Assembly (NCBI RefSeq): GCF_003992625.1
Contig: NZ_RZMW01000030.1
Span: forward strand, 1-64,000
Source of the DNA: Pelagibacterium lentulum
GTDB lineage: Bacteria; Pseudomonadota; Alphaproteobacteria; Rhizobiales; Devosiaceae
Direction: 5' to 3'
DNA: 64,000 nucleotides
The translations under genes were made by a program, and so were the position numbers. The notes beneath the pieces are model-generated. The model did not search any database. It saw only the letters and a program-made list of their open reading frames with translations, and had not been told where the DNA came from. Shown here piece after piece: positions 26,702 to 35,551 of this stretch (the stretch's first letter is position 1; the number at the start of each line of letters is the position of its first letter).

Positions 26702-28375
26702 TCAGAAACGCACCATGGAGCTATGCCGGGTCATGCGCCCGACGAAAAGACCGATCAGCCCGATTGCAGCCAGAACGATCACAATGACGAGAATGGAATA
26801 GGCTGCGGCAACGCCCAGCCGGCCCGAGCCTACCTGGTTGAGAATCTGAACCGTCATCAGATTCCAGTTTGCAGACACCAGGAAGATCGCCGCGCTGATA
26901 GCCGTCATAGCCCGCACAAAGGCATAGACAAGGCCGGTGAAGAAGGCCGGGGCAATCAGTGGCAGCGTTACCTTACGGAAGGTCTGGAGTGTGCTGGCCC
27001 CCAGATTTTGCGCCGCCTCTTCAATCGACGGGTCGATCTGGCGCAGGATCGCGATACCCGACTGGATGCCGACGGGCACATAGCGGAACACAAAGGCCAG
27101 CACCAGAATGATGAGTGTGCCAGTAAGGATGATCGGCGGTCCATTGAAAGCCAGGATATAGCCAATGCCTACCACCGTTCCGGGGACCGCGTAGCTGAGG
27201 ATGGAGCCGAACTCCATCGCACTCTTGCCTGGAAACTGCCGCCGCACAATCAAGAACGCGATGATCATGCCGAGAAGGCCGCTCACCGGTGTAGATATGA
27301 TCGCGATGATCAGCGTATCCGTCACCGTTTTGAAGCCGACTTGGAACACATAAGCAAAATGGTCGAGCGTGAACGTGTAATTGAAGCCCCAGACCTGGGT
27401 GAGTGCGCCCACGACAATCACGCCGTAAAACAGCACCACGATCAGGCCAAACAGCACCACAAAGGAGTAGAGAAGCCATTTCATGGCAGGGCTGACGATC
27501 TTGGACGTCGAGGTGCTAGGTTTGCCCGTCACGGTAATGTACTGGCGTTTCGACAAATAATAGCGTTGGATTGCAAACGCGGTCAGTGACGGCAGCAGAA
27601 GGATCACCGCCAAAGTGGCGCCACGCGAAAGGTTGAACGACCCTGTAATCTCCAGATACGCTTGGGGTGCCAGCATGGGAAAGGCAGCGCCAGCCAGTAC
27701 CAACGGGTTCCCGAAATCCGCCATCGATTCGATGAACACAATCAGGAATGCGCTGGCAACGCCCGGCAGAGACAGGGGAAATGTCACCTTCCAGAAGGTC
27801 TGCCAGCGTGACGCACCCATGTTAAGTGCCGCGTCCTCAAGCGTCGGACTAATCGATGCCAACACGCCACGCAGCGACAGGTAGGCGATTGGGGCGAAGG
27901 TAAACACCTGACTCCACACAACGCCGTGAAACCCATAGATGTTGAAATCCTGCAAGCCCAGCATCTGTCGCGTAATCAGCCCGTTAAAGCCGAACAGGAA
28001 CAGGATGGACACCGCCGACACGAAGGGCGGCGAGATGATCGGCAAAATCGTCAGGTAATGCAGCGTACGCCGGAACGGTACATCGAGGCGTGTCAACACA
28101 AACGCCGCCACATAGCCAATTACGACTCCCAAAATGCCGACCACTGCACCCACGCTCAGACTGTTCCAAAGTGCAGTGCGGTACAGCCGTCGCTCCACCA
28201 TCAGCCCATAATTGTCGAGCGTCCAGTCTCCGCGAACCTGAAAACTGGCCAAGAAAACCATAACCAGTGGATAGACCACGAAAAGGGCAATCGACACAAA
28301 AATGACGAAGACGAGGGCAAGCAGGATCGGGTCGCGCGCAAGGATGCGCAACGACATTCGGGAGTCGCTTTTCAC
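26702..28375 (-). CDS. Fbp/Afu-type ABC importer permease, fused double domain (system 1)
   Basis: This 557-residue protein contains two binding-protein-dependent permease domains in one chain. Each has about six transmembrane segments and an EAA loop: ISPTLEDAALNMGASRWQTF near residue 185 and IDPSIEEAAQNLGASTLQTF near residue 460. Such fused permeases occur in ferric iron (FbpB), sugar-phosphate (AfuB), thiamine and 2-aminoethylphosphonate importers. The start at 28375 lies 18 bases after the binding-protein stop. Confidence 0.93.
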   Translation of the reverse strand: MKSDSRMSLRILARDPILLALVFVIFVSIALFVVYPLVMVFLASFQVRGDWTLDNYGLMVERRLYRTALWNSLSVGAVVGILGVVIGYVAAFVLTRLDVPFRRTLHYLTILPIISPPFVSAVSILFLFGFNGLITRQMLGLQDFNIYGFHGVVWSQVFTFAPIAYLSLRGVLASISPTLEDAALNMGASRWQTFWKVTFPLSLPGVASAFLIVFIESMADFGNPLVLAGAAFPMLAPQAYLEITGSFNLSRGATLAVILLLPSLTAFAIQRYYLSKRQYITVTGKPSTSTSKIVSPAMKWLLYSFVVLFGLIVVLFYGVIVVGALTQVWGFNYTFTLDHFAYVFQVGFKTVTDTLIIAIISTPVSGLLGMIIAFLIVRRQFPGKSAMEFGSILSYAVPGTVVGIGYILAFNGPPIILTGTLIILVLAFVFRYVPVGIQSGIAILRQIDPSIEEAAQNLGASTLQTFRKVTLPLIAPAFFTGLVYAFVRAMTAISAAIFLVSANWNLMTVQILNQVGSGRLGVAAAYSILVIVIVLAAIGLIGLFVGRMTRHSSMVRF

Positions 28376-28393
28376 CGTAACTGGCTCCTTAGC

Positions 28394-29386
28394 TTACTGG
28401 CCGAGAACTTCGTCTGCCCAGCGATCCACCAGACGCTCGCGATTGTCCGAGGCGTAGGCTGGATCATAGGAGACCAGGTTGATCTCATCGAGTGTCGGGA
28501 TACCTTCCCCGGCGCTGACATCGGCCCGTATCGGCAGAAAGTAAGTCCGGTTTGCTGTCAATTGCGTCTGTCCTTCGACGGAAGTGATCCAATCGACCAA
28601 AGACTGCGCATCGTCCAGATTTGCCGCACCCTCGAGGATTGAGACCGCAGCCACTTCATACCCTACGCCTTCAGAAGGAAAGATGACTTCAACCGGAAAA
28701 CCCTCATCGGCAAGTTTGAGGAAACCGGGGGAAAACTGCAGGGCTATCGGCGTTTCACCAACGCCAAGTGCGCCGCTGGGGGCCGTACCGCTTTGCGTAT
28801 ATGTCTGAATGTTGGGGTTGAGATCGCGCATATATTCATATGCCCGGTCCTCGCCCCACAACTCGGCCAGTGTCAGAATAACGGCATAGGCTGTGCCGGA
28901 GGATTGGGGAGAAGGCATCTGAATCAGCCCGGCATAGGCTGGATTAAGCAGGTCTTCCCAACTTGCAGGAATTGGAGCGCCACGCTCTTCCAGAATATCG
29001 GTTCTCGCTCCCAGTGCCAGCGGATTGGTGTAAATCGCATGCCAGTATCCGTCAGGATCGCGGAACATCTCATCGAGATCGTCTGCATTAGCCGAAACAT
29101 AGGCTTGGGTCAGCCCGCGTTCCTGAGCGAGAATATGGTTCTCGCTGGGCGCGCCAAACCAGACATCGGCCTGAGGGCGAGCAGACTCCGCTTCGATACG
29201 CGAGAGGGCTGGGCCCGAAGACAGGAAAACCATCTGTACGTCGATGCCGGTTGCCTCGGTAAACGCGCCCAGAATGCGCGTGGCATTCTCTTCGTCCACA
29301 CTTGTGTAAACTACAAGTGCATGGGCCGGACTGGCCATCATGGTGCCGGCCATAAGAGCCGCGATTATCGCAATGTTCTTTTTCAT
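28394..29386 (-). CDS. Fbp/Afu-type periplasmic substrate-binding protein (system 1)
   Basis: This 330-residue extracellular solute-binding protein is of the AfuA/FbpA (COG1840) group. A signal peptide ends near ASPAHA and is followed by LVVYTSVDEENATRILGAF, and ADVWFGAPSENHILAQERG is the typical hinge segment. I do not see a clear pair of adjacent tyrosines of the ferric-ion site, so an organic phosphate or phosphonate ligand is as likely as iron. It precedes its own permease and ATPase and follows a second binding protein after a 216-base gap with a long dyad. Confidence 0.9.
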   Translation of the reverse strand: MKKNIAIIAALMAGTMMASPAHALVVYTSVDEENATRILGAFTEATGIDVQMVFLSSGPALSRIEAESARPQADVWFGAPSENHILAQERGLTQAYVSANADDLDEMFRDPDGYWHAIYTNPLALGARTDILEERGAPIPASWEDLLNPAYAGLIQMPSPQSSGTAYAVILTLAELWGEDRAYEYMRDLNPNIQTYTQSGTAPSGALGVGETPIALQFSPGFLKLADEGFPVEVIFPSEGVGYEVAAVSILEGAANLDDAQSLVDWITSVEGQTQLTANRTYFLPIRADVSAGEGIPTLDEINLVSYDPAYASDNRERLVDRWADEVLGQ

Positions 29387-29402
29387 TTTTTCCTCCCAGG
29401 GA

Positions 29403-29495
29403 ACATATATGTGGAACCGATAGTATCGTCTTGGTGGAAATGACCATCAGTCCAATTATGACGATACATAACCGACCTAAAACGTCAATCGGTTC
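29403..29495. promoter_or_regulatory. nested inverted repeat between the two binding-protein genes
   Basis: Within 29387-29602, three symmetric elements are stacked. They are the palindrome ACATATATGT (29403-29412), arms GAACCGAT (29414-29421) with ATCGGTTC (29488-29495), and arms GTATCGTC (29423-29430) with GACGATAC (29460-29467). The outer and middle arms form one extended stem of 17 bases with a small bulge. The spot, 17-110 bases before the binding-protein start at 29386, suits an operator or an mRNA stem separating the two transporter units. Function is inferred from position only. Confidence 0.5.
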
Positions 29496-29602
29496 GCCGA
29501 GCGCCGAACGGGCGCAGTTGCTGGTCGCCATCTGAGGCGAAACGAGCAATTTAAGCGAATGGCTCCAGAGGCAGCGATGCCCACTGGAGCCAGGTTGAGT
29601 AT

Positions 29603-30754
29603 TTAACGCGAGTTGACGATCCAGAAGTCTTGCCAATCCTGCAAACGGGCAAAATCGCTGTCAGCGGTTGCTGCATCAGCCATATGCAGTTGATCGACCA
29701 GGTTGATTACCCCCGAGCGTTCCATCTCCGGCATGTTGGCATCCGCGTTGGTGGAAATCTTGCCATCCTGCAATTGGGGCAACATACCTTCTTCGGTCAT
29801 CATGAAGCGCGCAAACAGCTTTGCGGCATTAGGGTGCTGCGTTCCAGCGGCAATGACGGCAACACGCGGTGCAAGTTGCCCCACGAACGGCTGCATTCCC
29901 TCGCACACCGCCATGTTGTACCCATCGCGCTCGGCATGACGGAAGATGGCCGTTGAAAGAAAGCCGATCCGTGAATCGTCTTCAGTCGAGGCGCCGACGA
30001 TCGGGCCAACATCGGAATCCCCACGTGCGATGGTTGGGTTGTTGCCAGCAAAGCGCTTGACCCACTCGGCTGTGGCACTGGCTTCTTCGGTTTCGAGAGG
30101 CTCGCCGAAATACGCCTCATAGGCCTGTGCCATCTGTTCGTCGCTGTTGGTTTCCATCTGATTGAACCAGAATATGGTTTCGTTGCGCAATTGTGGGTCG
30201 GGGAAAGCAACCTTGCCCGCCCATTCCGGTTCAGTAAGCGCCCACATATTGTCAACGGGACAGCCGTCGGGATGCACGTCCGAATTGTAGGCCCAGAGCC
30301 AGGGGTTATGGCTGGTCAGAGCCGGACTCTGGTGCTCAGGTGCGATAACGTCGGCGAAATCGGGCGGGAACCAGCTCACGACGATCCCCTGCGGCAGCAG
30401 CGAGGAGGTGATCGAGGGCAGGTTGCTCATATTGAAGACATCGGTCTGGACATTATTGGCAGCTGCTTCGCGGACCAGGATCTGTTCCTGTTCCTGCGCG
30501 CTCATACGAACGCCAACAGCTTCAATGCCGTACTTTTCGGTGAAGGCTTCAGCCATGTTGACGATCTGGCCGGTTGCGTCGATCACCGTGATCGGACCTT
30601 CCTGTTGCGCCGCTTCAATCAGAGCGTCCAGCGAGTAGTCAGCGTCCGAAATCCCCAGATCCGCACCATCCTGGGCATGGGCGGCGGTTGTCGCCATTAC
30701 GGCGGCGATAGTGAGAACGCTTGCCCCTTTCAGGGTATTAGTGAACTTGAACAT
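29603..30754 (-). CDS. periplasmic substrate-binding protein (system 2)
   Basis: This 383-residue extracellular solute-binding protein is of the COG1840/PotD-like superfamily. It has a clear signal peptide (ATTAAHAQDGAD), then DYSLDALIEAAQQEGPITVI, and later WALTEPEWAGKVAFPDP and PNAAKLFARFMMTEEG. GGAGGAGT immediately before the ATG at 30754 decides the start. It directly follows the system 2 ATPase gene (36 bases apart), so it should serve the 616-residue permease upstream. The ligand is unknown. Confidence 0.88.
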   Translation of the reverse strand: MFKFTNTLKGASVLTIAAVMATTAAHAQDGADLGISDADYSLDALIEAAQQEGPITVIDATGQIVNMAEAFTEKYGIEAVGVRMSAQEQEQILVREAAANNVQTDVFNMSNLPSITSSLLPQGIVVSWFPPDFADVIAPEHQSPALTSHNPWLWAYNSDVHPDGCPVDNMWALTEPEWAGKVAFPDPQLRNETIFWFNQMETNSDEQMAQAYEAYFGEPLETEEASATAEWVKRFAGNNPTIARGDSDVGPIVGASTEDDSRIGFLSTAIFRHAERDGYNMAVCEGMQPFVGQLAPRVAVIAAGTQHPNAAKLFARFMMTEEGMLPQLQDGKISTNADANMPEMERSGVINLVDQLHMADAATADSDFARLQDWQDFWIVNSR

Positions 30755-30789
30755 TACTCCTCCAGAGTGTTGTCGTTGGAAAGGTGAAA

Positions 30790-31905
30790 TCACGCCGAGT
30801 GCGTGAAATCGATCCGCTCATCCGCACTGTCGAACAGATGGATGTCTTCGGGCGCAAACCCGATGCGGACGGTGTCGCCGGGCGCAAGGCGCGGCGTGCT
30901 GCCGGTGATGGCAAACAGCTTGCTTCCATCTACCGAGAGTTCGATGATCCAGTTCCCGCCAGTAGGCAGAACGTCCACAACACTCGCGTTGCGGACCGGA
31001 AATCCGGATGTATTTTCTTGCGTGCGCAGGATGGCGACCGCCTCCGGCCGGATACCCACCGAGGCGACCGTATCAGGGGCTCCAATGGCGCCCAGATATT
31101 CCGCTATCCAGTCCTCAAGCGGCCCATCGCCAGCTTTGCCGTGCCCTGCTCCGACGATATTGATGGGCAGATTGCCTACAAATTCGGCGACAAACCGGTT
31201 TGCGGGGCGCTCATAGATGTCGTCGGGCGTACCCAATTGCTGGAGCTCGCCTTCACTCATCACCGCGATCTTGGAGGCAAGCGTCATGGCTTCCCATTGG
31301 TCGTGGGTGACGAAAACGATGGTTGCACCAACCTCTTTATGAATGCGCTTGAGTTCGGCACGCATTTCAAGGCGCAGCTTGGCATCAAGGTTCGAAAGCG
31401 GTTCATCGAGCAGGATAATGCCCGGATTGAGCGCCAGCATCCGTGCCAACGCCACCCGTTGCTGCTGTCCGCCGGAAAGTTGATTGGGATAACGATCCTT
31501 GTATCGCGCGATGCCCAGCGTCTCCATGACCCGTGCGACAGTCGCTTCGCGTTCGGCCCTGGCAACCTTGTGTAGGCGCAAACCGAATTCGATGTTTTGG
31601 GTTACGGTCATATGCGGCCAAAGAGCATAGCTTTGGAAGACCAGCCCCAAACCGCGTTTTTCCGCCGGAACATAGATGCCCTGATCCACCGACACGATGG
31701 GCTTGTCCCCGATCGAGATCGTTCCGCCGGTAGGATGCTCGAGCCCGGCGAGCATGCGCAGGGTCGTGGTCTTGCCACATCCGGAAGGGCCGAGCAGGCA
31801 AAGGAATTCACCATCGGCGATTTCAAGGCTCAACTGCTCGACGGCCTTTGGCATGTTGGCCGCATAGGATTTGGAAATATTCTGTAAGCTTATGCTGGAC
31901 ATCAC
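30790..31905 (-). CDS. Fbp/Ugp-type ABC importer ATP-binding protein (system 2)
   Basis: This 371-residue ATPase has Walker A GPSGCGKTT, signature LSGGQQQR, Walker B IILLDEPLSNLDAKLR, and a TOBE domain near the C-terminus (GDTVRIGFAPEDIHLF). Two ATG codons in tandem (31905 and 31902) can start it, overlapping the permease stop. It belongs with the double permease upstream and the binding protein downstream. Confidence 0.93.
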   Translation of the reverse strand: MMSSISLQNISKSYAANMPKAVEQLSLEIADGEFLCLLGPSGCGKTTTLRMLAGLEHPTGGTISIGDKPIVSVDQGIYVPAEKRGLGLVFQSYALWPHMTVTQNIEFGLRLHKVARAEREATVARVMETLGIARYKDRYPNQLSGGQQQRVALARMLALNPGIILLDEPLSNLDAKLRLEMRAELKRIHKEVGATIVFVTHDQWEAMTLASKIAVMSEGELQQLGTPDDIYERPANRFVAEFVGNLPINIVGAGHGKAGDGPLEDWIAEYLGAIGAPDTVASVGIRPEAVAILRTQENTSGFPVRNASVVDVLPTGGNWIIELSVDGSKLFAITGSTPRLAPGDTVRIGFAPEDIHLFDSADERIDFTHSA

Positions 31906-33752
31906 TTGCCTCCCAGCCCGTCGGAAAGATTGCTTTTGGTGAGTTTCTGAACCCCGACCGTGCCGACGAACGCGATCACGCAGATCATCAGAACGACAGC
32001 GTTGGAGGCCTGGGTGTAGCCATAATCGACGAGGCGAATGGCATAGGTGGTCAAGAGATCAGTGCCAGGGACAGCCAGTACCACCACAAGGCTCAAACCC
32101 TTGATCCCGGAGATGAATGGCAGCAAGACCCCTGACACCAAGGCCCCCTTCTGGATAGGAATGACAATGGCGGTCAGGCGCTTGAGCCAGCCTGCGCCCA
32201 CATTGCGTGCGGCATCTTCGGGATCCTTGCCCAACTGCATCATGGCCGAAATCCCGGCGCGCGACGCAAAGGGCATCTGGTCGGCAAGAATGGCGAGTAC
32301 CAGAATGATCGATGTGCCATAGAGTGCCGGTAGCGGACCGCGCGGCACTGCGAACATCGAGAGATAGGCAGCAGCAAAAGCGATACCAGGTACCAGATAG
32401 GGCAAGAACGTGATCTGGCGCAGCGCAACCCCGACTATCCGGATGGGCGACCGCACAACCGCAATACCTACAAGCAGTCCCAGAAGGCCTGCGCCCAGAG
32501 CCGCCGACCCGACAATCCAGAGCGTATTGGTGGTTGCCCGCCAGAATTCAGGGGTTAGCAGGATGCCCTGGCGCAAGGCGGTCGTACCCAGCCCGGTCCC
32601 GATCCAGTAGTCGAGTGTAAAATTTTCGAGCGTGAAGACACCGGGCCGGTGCATCACTGTGGTCAGCACCAACGCCAACAGTGGAATAACAGCACTGACC
32701 AGGAAAACGACTAGAACCCACGCAGAAGCAATTGGCTTCCATTTGCCAAGTGGGGAAACCCTGTTCATCGACCCCTTCGAGCCGATGGTTTGAAAGCGTG
32801 TAGCCTGGCGCAGCAATCGCATGTCGATGACCACTGAGATCACCCCAAGCAGCACGATTGTGCCCGCGAGCACAGCCGACATGCCCGCCTGACTCGTAGA
32901 AATCGCCCGGAACAGGGAAGTGGCCAGAACATCATAGCCAACCGGCACTCCAAGGATGTAAGCCACCCCGAAATCGCCCAGGCATTTCGCAAAGATCAGC
33001 GTACAGGCCGATACCAGCGAGGGCAGCATCAAAGGCAAAATGATGCGACGCGCGATATGCAGGCGGCCTGCCCCCATGATCCGCGCCGAATCCTCAAGCT
33101 GGGAATCGAACTGACGCAAAGCGTTGCCAAAAAGCAGAATGACGAAAGGCGTGTAATGAAGTGCCAGGATCAAGGTTATCGGCAACTGTCCGTATGCCAG
33201 CCAATCTGGTGGTGCAAAGCCCAGCGATTCCATCCAGCTCGGCGTACCGCCGGTAGTCCGGTTGCGGAACAGCGTGCTCCATGCCAGTGCAAAGGTCCAA
33301 CTCGGCAGCATGTAGGGCACAATCAGTGCAGTCGAGTACCAGCGTTTTCCAGGCAGGTCGGTGCGGCTTAACAGCCACCCCAGGGGTGCGCCGACCACCA
33401 GTGAGACCAGGATCGCTCCAAAGGCGATGGTGGCGGTGTTGACCAGCGGTTCCCAGAAAATGTCCTGAGCAATCGGGGAAAACAGCGCGCGTTCAAAGTA
33501 GTAAGTTGTGAAGCTGCCCTGTGCCTGGCCGGTCCGGGCCTGATCGGCGAAATGCACTTGGAACGCATCGCCCAACAGCAACAGGATCGGCGCAGCAATC
33601 AGATAGACGAAAACCACGAGCAATCCGAGCGCAAGCAATGCCGTAGGGTCGCTTGCATGCACCTTGATCCAGTAGCGCCATGATACCGGCCCTGCATTTT
33701 CGCGCATTTGGGACGCAGAAGTCCCCGATGGCGATCCATATCTGGAACCCAT
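31902..33752 (-). CDS. ABC importer permease, fused double domain (system 2)
   Basis: This 616-residue membrane protein has two permease domains. Their EAA loops are FDSQLEDSARIMGAGRLHIA (near residue 225) and LGKDPEDAARNVGAGWLKRL (near residue 520). The first 40 residues are a cytoplasmic lead. It has the same overall architecture as the 557-residue permease of system 1, but the sequences are clearly diverged, so these are two systems and not a recent duplication. It starts 54 bases after the PhnD-like gene. Confidence 0.92.
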   Translation of the reverse strand: MGSRYGSPSGTSASQMRENAGPVSWRYWIKVHASDPTALLALGLLVVFVYLIAAPILLLLGDAFQVHFADQARTGQAQGSFTTYYFERALFSPIAQDIFWEPLVNTATIAFGAILVSLVVGAPLGWLLSRTDLPGKRWYSTALIVPYMLPSWTFALAWSTLFRNRTTGGTPSWMESLGFAPPDWLAYGQLPITLILALHYTPFVILLFGNALRQFDSQLEDSARIMGAGRLHIARRIILPLMLPSLVSACTLIFAKCLGDFGVAYILGVPVGYDVLATSLFRAISTSQAGMSAVLAGTIVLLGVISVVIDMRLLRQATRFQTIGSKGSMNRVSPLGKWKPIASAWVLVVFLVSAVIPLLALVLTTVMHRPGVFTLENFTLDYWIGTGLGTTALRQGILLTPEFWRATTNTLWIVGSAALGAGLLGLLVGIAVVRSPIRIVGVALRQITFLPYLVPGIAFAAAYLSMFAVPRGPLPALYGTSIILVLAILADQMPFASRAGISAMMQLGKDPEDAARNVGAGWLKRLTAIVIPIQKGALVSGVLLPFISGIKGLSLVVVLAVPGTDLLTTYAIRLVDYGYTQASNAVVLMICVIAFVGTVGVQKLTKSNLSDGLGGK

Positions 33753-33806
33753 TTTTGCCTCTATTTGTCTTGAATGTCAGCGTTCGGTCCGGCCGGACCG
33801 GTTCAA

Positions 33807-34769
33807 TCAGTCGATCATGGTTTCAGCACGGGACATAACCTCGCGAACCGTTGCCCACGCTTGCCTGTAGTCCAGAGGGACGAAATTGGTATCGCCATTG
33901 AACTCGGCCTTCAGACGGGACGGAAAGGTGAAATCGAAAAAGCACTGTTTGAGCGCCTCGCTCAGTGCGGGATCAAGGTCGTGCGCATGGACGAAAGACG
34001 ATGTCGGGAAAAGCGCACTTTCATAAAGAACCCGCAGCCCTCCCTCAGCGATCAATCCGCGCTCGACCAGGCGCTCCAAAATATCGGAAGCCACCGCTGC
34101 CATATCGTAGTCTCCTGCGATCACACCCTGAAGCGAGCGGTCATGGCTTCCTGACATTATCGGAGTGTAATCGACATCGGGAACCAGACCCTCAGCAGGG
34201 AAAAGTGCCCGCGGCGCCAGATTGCCTGAGTTGGAAAGCGGAGAAGCATGAGCCACACGCCGGCCTTCAAGCTCGGCAAGAGTCTGGAAAGGTGAGTCCG
34301 CGCGCACAACTGCGACAAGACGATAGCCGCGCATTTCGTCACCAATTCCCTTGGCTGCGAAGGGTACCGCGCCGGCCGTGTTGACCGCCTCTACGGTTGA
34401 GCCAGTGGAAAACCCAGCAAAATGCAAGCGACCGGTACGCAAAGCATCGATCTGGACATCGATCGACTGCACTGGATAGTAGACAATCTGGCGCCCCAAA
34501 CATTCCTCAAGGTGATTGGTGAAGGGCTTGAACAGCTCGGCGTAAACAGCGGGGTCCTCAATCGGAGCGTAGGCCCATACCAATGTCGGCGGGTTGCGCC
34601 ATTGGGCCGGATCAAGGGGGAGATCGGCGACCAGATCGTTGTTGCGGTCGCAGTAAGGTGTAGCAAGATCGGCGCCACGGCGGCAGTCATGATTGTCCTG
34701 CCCTTGTGCAGCAGGAACAAGCCCAACGCCCACGACCAGTGATGCAATTATGCCGATGCGGCGCATCAT
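33807..34769 (-). CDS. PhnD-like phosphate/phosphonate-type binding protein
   Basis: This 320-residue periplasmic protein of the PhnD/SsuA2 (phosphonate-binding-like) family has a signal peptide ending near AAQGQDN. The typical core follows: PALVW-like PTLVWAYAPIEDPAVYAELF, LGRQIVYYPVQSIDVQIDAL and GRLHFAGFSTGSTVEAV. An unusual N-terminal insert with two cysteines (HDCRRGADLATPYCDRNND) precedes the fold. GGAGGAGG stands before the tandem ATG at 34769. It leads the minus-strand importer block and is divergent from the two-component genes, so it may supply ligand either to the transporter or to the sensor. The phosphonate assignment is by family only. Confidence 0.88.
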   Translation of the reverse strand: MMRRIGIIASLVVGVGLVPAAQGQDNHDCRRGADLATPYCDRNNDLVADLPLDPAQWRNPPTLVWAYAPIEDPAVYAELFKPFTNHLEECLGRQIVYYPVQSIDVQIDALRTGRLHFAGFSTGSTVEAVNTAGAVPFAAKGIGDEMRGYRLVAVVRADSPFQTLAELEGRRVAHASPLSNSGNLAPRALFPAEGLVPDVDYTPIMSGSHDRSLQGVIAGDYDMAAVASDILERLVERGLIAEGGLRVLYESALFPTSSFVHAHDLDPALSEALKQCFFDFTFPSRLKAEFNGDTNFVPLDYRQAWATVREVMSRAETMID

Positions 34770-34870
34770 TTCCTCCTCCCGGTGTCCCGAAAACTCTATG
34801 GTTGTCTTATGGGACGGCTCATGATTGTTAGTAGTGCTTTTTCACTGTCAGAGTCCTGTCATCCAGCCAC

Positions 34871-35551
34871 ATGCGCATTTTGCTTATCGAAGACTCTTTG
34901 GATATTGCCGACGCCATCGTCACCAAATTCGAGCGCGAGGGGCATGTCGTCCAGCTCGCGCAGGACGGCAATACAGGGGAGGACTTTGCAATCGGAGGTG
35001 GCTTCGATGTCATTATCCTTGATATCAACCTGCCAGGAAAGGACGGGTTCGCAATACTGGCTTCGATCCGGCAATTGAAACTAGCGACCCCCGTGCTTGT
35101 CATAACCGCACGTAATCAGGTGGCCGACAAGGTCAGCTTGCTCGATCTGGGCGCCGATGACTACATCGTCAAACCGTTCGATCTGAATGAACTTGCGGCG
35201 CGTACCCGCGCGCTGGCGCGCCGTGGTCTGGGCTTTTCACAACCCACCGTCGGAGTGGGCCAATTGCAGCTCGACATCAACACGAGATCTGCACTTCTGG
35301 CTGGCCGACCTCTCGATCTGGGACGGCGCGAATTTGAAATGCTCGAAGTGCTGGTCGGCAGTGCAGGACATGCGGTCAACAAGGAGCATATCATGCTCAA
35401 ACTGTTCGGCCATGACGATACCGGTACGCTCAATGCAGTCGAGTTGCTAGTCTCTCGCCTGCGTAAAAAGCTTACCCAGTCGGATGTCGAAATTCTCACT
35501 CAGCGTGGTGTCGGTTACATCTTGCGCTGCCAGAATCAGGCATTGGAGTGA
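34871..35551 (+). CDS. OmpR-family response regulator (TctD/QseB-like)
   Basis: This 226-residue regulator has a receiver domain with the phospho-acceptor Asp51 (VIILDINLPGKDG), acidic pair ED at 7-8, and the K of DDYIVKPFDLNELAART. A C-terminal winged helix follows (GRREFEMLEVLVGSAGHAVN to LTQRGVGYIL). It is divergent, by 101 bases, from the importer block that begins with the PhnD-like gene, which it likely controls. Its TGA overlaps the start of the kinase gene. Confidence 0.94.
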   Translation: MRILLIEDSLDIADAIVTKFEREGHVVQLAQDGNTGEDFAIGGGFDVIILDINLPGKDGFAILASIRQLKLATPVLVITARNQVADKVSLLDLGADDYIVKPFDLNELAARTRALARRGLGFSQPTVGVGQLQLDINTRSALLAGRPLDLGRREFEMLEVLVGSAGHAVNKEHIMLKLFGHDDTGTLNAVELLVSRLRKKLTQSDVEILTQRGVGYILRCQNQALE

